DNA of 64,000 nucleotides, from the NCBI GenBank assembly GCA_016195815.1, contig JACPYX010000018.1:124001-188000 (forward strand). The letters run 5' to 3'. The notes under the pieces were generated by a model. The model saw only the letters and a list, made by a program, of their open reading frames with translations. It was not told where the DNA came from and did not search any database. Positions 60,981 to 64,000 of this stretch are shown here, piece by piece. Made by a program: the position numbers and the translations under genes. Each line of letters starts with the position of its first letter. Positions within the stretch are counted from its first letter, which is position 1. The stretch comes from Chloroflexota bacterium (GTDB lineage Bacteria > Chloroflexota > Anaerolineae > Anaerolineales > Villigracilaceae).

Positions 60981-61631
60981 ATGGAACAAGTCCGTGTGTT
61001 ACTGGCTGACGATCATGCCCTCTTTCGCGAAGGCTTGGCAGGCATTATCAACAACCAGCCCGATATGCAGGTGGTCGGCGAAGCCAACGATGGATTGGAA
61101 GCTTTTGTCAAAGCGCAGGAATTAAAGCCAGACCTGATTCTCATGGATGTGCAAATGCCAGGCATGAATGGCATTGAGGCGGTGACGCAAATTAAACAGG
61201 TTCTGCCCGAGGTGATCATTGTCATGTTGACCGTCCGCAGCGATGATGACATGCTTTTCGAAGCTCTCAAGAATGGCGCGCAGGGTTATCTGTTGAAAGA
61301 AATCCGCTCACAAGATTTATTGGAAATGCTGCGCAGCGCTTTGCGGGGTGAAGCCGCTCTGTCGCCAATTCTGGCAGGTCGCGTGCTTTCCGAGTTTCGG
61401 CGGTTAAGCAAAGGCCGAATTGCAGAGAAGGAAGATGACAATGGTCTGACAGAACGGGAGCAACAAGTGTTGGTACGGGCATCCAATGGAGCAACGGACA
61501 AGGAAATCGCCGCCGCTTTGAACATCAGCCTGAATACAGTCAAGACTCACATACGGAATATATTGTCCAAACTTCATGTCCGCACGCGGCGCGAAGCGGC
61601 AAGAGCGGCAAAAGCCAAGGGCATTTTATAA
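60981..61631 (+). CDS. narL: NarL-like response regulator
   Basis: The 216-residue protein has a receiver (VLLADDHALFREGLAG, LILMDVQMPGMNGIEA with phospho-acceptor Asp, LLKEIRSQDLLEML) and a LuxR-type helix-turn-helix (LTEREQQVLVRASNGATDKE, LNISLNTVKTHIRNILSKLH). It follows the kinase gene with a 1-base gap and ends before a strong terminator. The nitrate-reductase-type operon downstream is its probable target. Confidence 0.9.
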   Translation: MEQVRVLLADDHALFREGLAGIINNQPDMQVVGEANDGLEAFVKAQELKPDLILMDVQMPGMNGIEAVTQIKQVLPEVIIVMLTVRSDDDMLFEALKNGAQGYLLKEIRSQDLLEMLRSALRGEAALSPILAGRVLSEFRRLSKGRIAEKEDDNGLTEREQQVLVRASNGATDKEIAAALNISLNTVKTHIRNILSKLHVRTRREAARAAKAKGIL

Positions 61632-61653
61632 AGCAGAAGAACTAATTCTTTTC

Positions 61654-61685
61654 AAAAAAGAGTGATTTAGAAATCACTCTTTTTT
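61654..61685 (+). terminator. Intrinsic terminator after narL
   Basis: A perfect 15-pair stem (61654-61668 with 61671-61685) ends in a run of T residues. It separates the regulator genes from the respiratory genes, which need their own promoter. Confidence 0.9.
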
Positions 61686-61775
61686 CATTCCAATTGCAGG
61701 ATGGGGGAGGATGGGATTGCTCATCGATTCCAAGTATCCTGTGACAAGACTTTGTTCCATTTATCACATACGATC

Positions 61776-62138
61776 ATGTCCAAGCCACGTATCCTGTTGA
61801 TCAGTTCCCAGCACCTCTTCGGCGAAAGCATGGAGACGATTCTGCGTGCGGATAAAGATGTGGAGTTGGTCGGTCCGTGGAGCCTGGGCGACAAGGATAT
61901 TTACGAGCGTTTAATTGAGGCAAGCCCATCTGTGATCGTCATTGCCGATGAAAATTTGCAAAGCGAGGCGGCGGCAGAGTTAACAAAGACCATCATCGAG
62001 AAAAGTCCAGAAGTATCGGTAATACGTACTGGGTTGAATGAGAACACCTTTCGAATTGTTTCAACACATACCCTGCCTGCCCGAGGAGCAGATCTACTCG
62101 AAACGATACACGATTGCATTGTTCGTACACAAGACTAA
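61776..62138 (+). CDS. Degenerate receiver-like protein
   Basis: The 120-residue protein follows the receiver fold (RILLISSQHLFGESMETILR, SPSVIVIADENLQSEAAAEL, a final LLETIHDCI helix), but the acidic pair DD is replaced by SS, the phospho-acceptor position aligns with Ala next to Asp (VIVIADEN), and the conserved Lys is not obvious. It is likely a non-phosphorylated pseudo-receiver. It lies between narL and the cytochrome gene. I chose the ATG at 61776 because the fold begins there; an in-frame ATG at 61701 adds 25 residues lacking homology. Confidence 0.65.
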   Translation: MSKPRILLISSQHLFGESMETILRADKDVELVGPWSLGDKDIYERLIEASPSVIVIADENLQSEAAAELTKTIIEKSPEVSVIRTGLNENTFRIVSTHTLPARGADLLETIHDCIVRTQD

Positions 62139-62216
62139 ATAGCCACAATCTTTCATAAACCAGTGGGAGAGCATTCCCGTGTTCGCCCTCATCAAAATCA
62201 GGAGTTGGCAAAACCT

Positions 62217-62795
62217 ATGATAAATCACAATGGTAAATACAGAGAGCGAACAAATCTCTTGTGGATTGTGTTGCTCGCATTTTCCCTGTTCGGGTGCGGT
62301 TCGACGCCTGATGTGAAAACCGCCCAGCCACCTTCAGTAGAGGCAATTGCCAACGGGAATGTGGAGAACGGACGAAAGTTGTTTATGGGCTATGCCCACT
62401 TTCAAAACGATGGACCTCCCTGCATGGGTTGTCATAGTGTGGGCGAGAACGGATTACTCGGCGGCGGGGTGATGGGTCCCAATCTGACAGATGTTTCCAA
62501 CAAACTGAGTCAGGATGAAATTGTTTCCTTCCTCTCGAACAGTGGAACAAAAATCTCACCAGTCATGCAGCCCATCTTTACCGAAAATCCCCTTACCGAA
62601 AGCGAGCAGGCGGATTTAATCGCCTTCATGAATGCATCCGTTGGACAACCAGAATCCAACAGGGAGATTGTAGTATTCGGTATAAGCCTGGCCGGGCTTG
62701 CAGCGGTAATTGCATTTCTTGGGTTTGTCTACCGAGATCGTTTACGGAGCATCCGCAGGGCATTGGTGAATAAAGCACAAAAGGAGTTGTTATGA
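62217..62795 (+). CDS. Membrane-anchored monohaem cytochrome c, NarC-like
   Basis: The 192-residue protein has an N-terminal lipoprotein-type signal ([14 protein letters not shown], residue ~27), one haem site CMGCH near residue 70 with a later Met (SPVMQPIF) as probable axial ligand, and a C-terminal membrane helix ([20 protein letters not shown]). A cytochrome c gene directly before narG is known in Thermus (narC) and in related nar/nxr clusters, where it carries electrons to or from the membrane enzyme. A GGAG lies upstream of the ATG at 62217; GTG at 62163 is an alternative. The stop overlaps the narG start (ATGA). Confidence 0.85.
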   Translation: MINHNGKYRERTNLLWIVLLAFSLFGCGSTPDVKTAQPPSVEAIANGNVENGRKLFMGYAHFQNDGPPCMGCHSVGENGLLGGGVMGPNLTDVSNKLSQDEIVSFLSNSGTKISPVMQPIFTENPLTESEQADLIAFMNASVGQPESNREIVVFGISLAGLAAVIAFLGFVYRDRLRSIRRALVNKAQKELL

Positions 62796-64000
62796 GTTGG
62801 ATTCAAGAGATCTCTAATCCGCAAGCCCGCCAGTGGGAGGAGTTTTACCGCAATCGCTGGCAACATGACAAAGTGGTACGAAGCACACACGGCGTTAACT
62901 GTACCGGCAGTTGTTCGTGGATGATCTATGTGAAAGATGGAATTGTCACCTGGGAGTTGCAGGCGTTGGACTATCCAAGCTTGCAACCGGGGTTGCCACC
63001 TTATGAACCACGTGGCTGCCAGCGCGGCATATCCTTTTCGTGGTACCAGTACAGCCCGGTGCGTGTCAAATATCCGTACATGCGCGGTGTGCTGATGGAT
63101 TTGTGGCGCAAAGCCAAAGAGGAGCACGCGGACCCGGTCGAAGCGTGGACAGCCGTCATTGAGGATGAAGCGGGGCGTAAGGCTTTTCATCAAGCGCGCG
63201 GCAAGGGAGGCTTTCGTCGCACAAGCTGGGATGAGGTGCTTGAGATCATCGCCGCCTCCACCATGTACACCGTCAAAAAATATGGACCGGATCGCATTAT
63301 CGGTTTTTCGCCGATCCCAGCCATGTCGATGTTGAGTTATGCCGGAGGCAGTCGCTTCCTGCAAATGCTGGGCGCTGTGAGCATGAGTTTTTATGATTGG
63401 TACAGCGACCTGCCGCCCGCCAGCCCCGAGACGTGGGGTGAGCAGACGGATGTAGCCGAAAGCGCCGATTGGTTCAACGCGAAGTTCATTGCTTCGGTCG
63501 GATCGAACATGAGCATGACGCGCACGCCCGATGTGCATTTCGCCGCAGAAGCGCGTCACAACGGGACCAAGCTGGTGGTCTTTGCGCCCGATTTCAATCA
63601 GGTTGCCAAGTATGCGGATTGGTGGGTTCCTGTTCATGCAGGGCAAGATGGCGCGTTTTGGATGGCGGTCAACCATGTCATCTTGAACGAATTCCATCAT
63701 CAGACCCCGACGCCTTACTTTATGGATTATGCGCGCCGCTATACGGACTCTCCCTTCCTTGTTGTGCTCAACGAGTCAAACGGCAGTTATGTGCCGGGCA
63801 GAATGTTACGCGCTGGACAAGTGGAACGCACTCGAGATGTGGAAAATGGCGAGTGGAAGTTTTTGGTTTGGGATGAACTTAGCAATGAGCCGCGCATGCC
63901 GCAAGGCAGTTTGGGATTCCGCTGGCAGAAGCAAAAGGGACAGTGGAATCTGGAACCGAAAGATGGTCTGGATGGAAGCGAGATCAGTTCCCAGTTGAGT
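62792..64000 (+). CDS. narG: Nitrate reductase / nitrite oxidoreductase alpha subunit, N-terminal 403 residues (cut by window edge)
   Basis: The gene starts at 62792 with AAAGGAG upstream and stays open to the last base. His33, Cys37, Cys41 and Cys76 ([14 protein letters not shown] ... PRGCQRG) give the H-x3-C-x3-C-x34-C pattern of the NarG FS0 cluster with the same spacing as E. coli. [20 protein letters not shown], near residue 205, contains the Asp that ligates molybdenum. It therefore is a membrane-type NarG/NxrA molybdopterin subunit that reduces nitrate or oxidises nitrite. It lacks the long N-terminal leader of E. coli NarG, starting close to the fold. The beta, delta and gamma subunits would lie beyond the edge. 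Confidence 0.93.
   Translation, partial: MSWIQEISNPQARQWEEFYRNRWQHDKVVRSTHGVNCTGSCSWMIYVKDGIVTWELQALDYPSLQPGLPPYEPRGCQRGISFSWYQYSPVRVKYPYMRGVLMDLWRKAKEEHADPVEAWTAVIEDEAGRKAFHQARGKGGFRRTSWDEVLEIIAASTMYTVKKYGPDRIIGFSPIPAMSMLSYAGGSRFLQMLGAVSMSFYDWYSDLPPASPETWGEQTDVAESADWFNAKFIASVGSNMSMTRTPDVHFAAEARHNGTKLVVFAPDFNQVAKYADWWVPVHAGQDGAFWMAVNHVILNEFHHQTPTPYFMDYARRYTDSPFLVVLNESNGSYVPGRMLRAGQVERTRDVENGEWKFLVWDELSNEPRMPQGSLGFRWQKQKGQWNLEPKDGLDGSEISSQLS

Noticed and set aside
62729-63700. A 323-codon minus-strand frame opposite narG
   Set aside because: narG is unmistakable on the plus strand with catalytic residues in place, so the reverse frame is a by-product of its codon use.

Overview
The window looks like a chromosomal segment of a Chloroflexota bacterium, most likely an Anaerolineae-type lineage. 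Supporting signs are an archaeal-type isopentenyl phosphate kinase, many lipoproteins with 'LAAC' lipoboxes and Thr/Pro-rich linkers, SUMF1-domain lipoproteins, an Flp-type pilin and a TPR protein with PDWL repeats. This is an inference from gene content. I see no rRNA, tRNA or CRISPR array.

Positions 1-29800 are mostly housekeeping genes. A type II restriction-modification pair lies at the left edge. Then come queA, a family 5 uracil-DNA glycosylase, a peroxiredoxin whose peroxidatic position is an in-frame TGA followed by a possible SECIS hairpin, a peptidase-like protein with a CysRS-type tail, pyrimidine-nucleoside phosphorylase, the PDWL-repeat TPR protein, ndk, rsfS (apparently CTG-started), thpR, a response regulator, an acyl-CoA synthetase and an Flp pilin. 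Three tandem Cys-rich lipoproteins, an amidase, a membrane glycosyltransferase-like protein, fhs, isopentenyl phosphate kinase, a hotdog thioesterase, a CCA/poly(A) polymerase family protein, an inositol-phosphatase family protein and a MarR/GbsR-regulated oxidoreductase follow. Many genes have a TATAAT box 6-10 bases before the start codon, so leaderless mRNAs appear common. Two divergent pairs share palindromic, overlapping -10 boxes.

Positions 29800-46150 are an accessory island. Ten full-length and three partial or degenerate copies of an approximately 80-155 bp imperfect dyad repeat, bounded by RYYYAAC and GTTRRRY-like heptamers, separate unrelated genes that nearly all lie on the minus strand, each with a repeat just 3' of it. 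This is the architecture of integron gene cassettes with attC sites. No integrase gene is visible, so it is best read as a CALIN (cluster of attC sites lacking an integrase). Cargo includes lipoproteins, an acetyltransferase, DUF4386, flavodoxin, DUF6448, alpha/beta hydrolase, MDR oxidoreductase, two alpha/alpha-toroid proteins, DUF1295, DegV plus DUF1475, a TetR/NmrA regulon and a pyrimidine-dimer glycosylase. The left edge is an IS3 orfA fragment fused to half an attC; the right edge is a broken RNB-family ribonuclease gene.

Positions 46150-64000 hold two NarX/NarL-type two-component systems, each preceded by a copy of the same 166 bp sequence. Between them lies a catabolic cluster: a PrpB-like lyase, a binding-protein ABC importer, an aconitase C-terminal remnant, PrpD, a methyltransferase and a second binding protein. 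After the second system come a degenerate receiver protein, a membrane-anchored cytochrome c and the first 403 codons of a NarG/NxrA-type molybdoenzyme, which runs off the window. The second sensor has a NarX-like P-box and Cys cluster, consistent with nitrate control of this respiratory operon.
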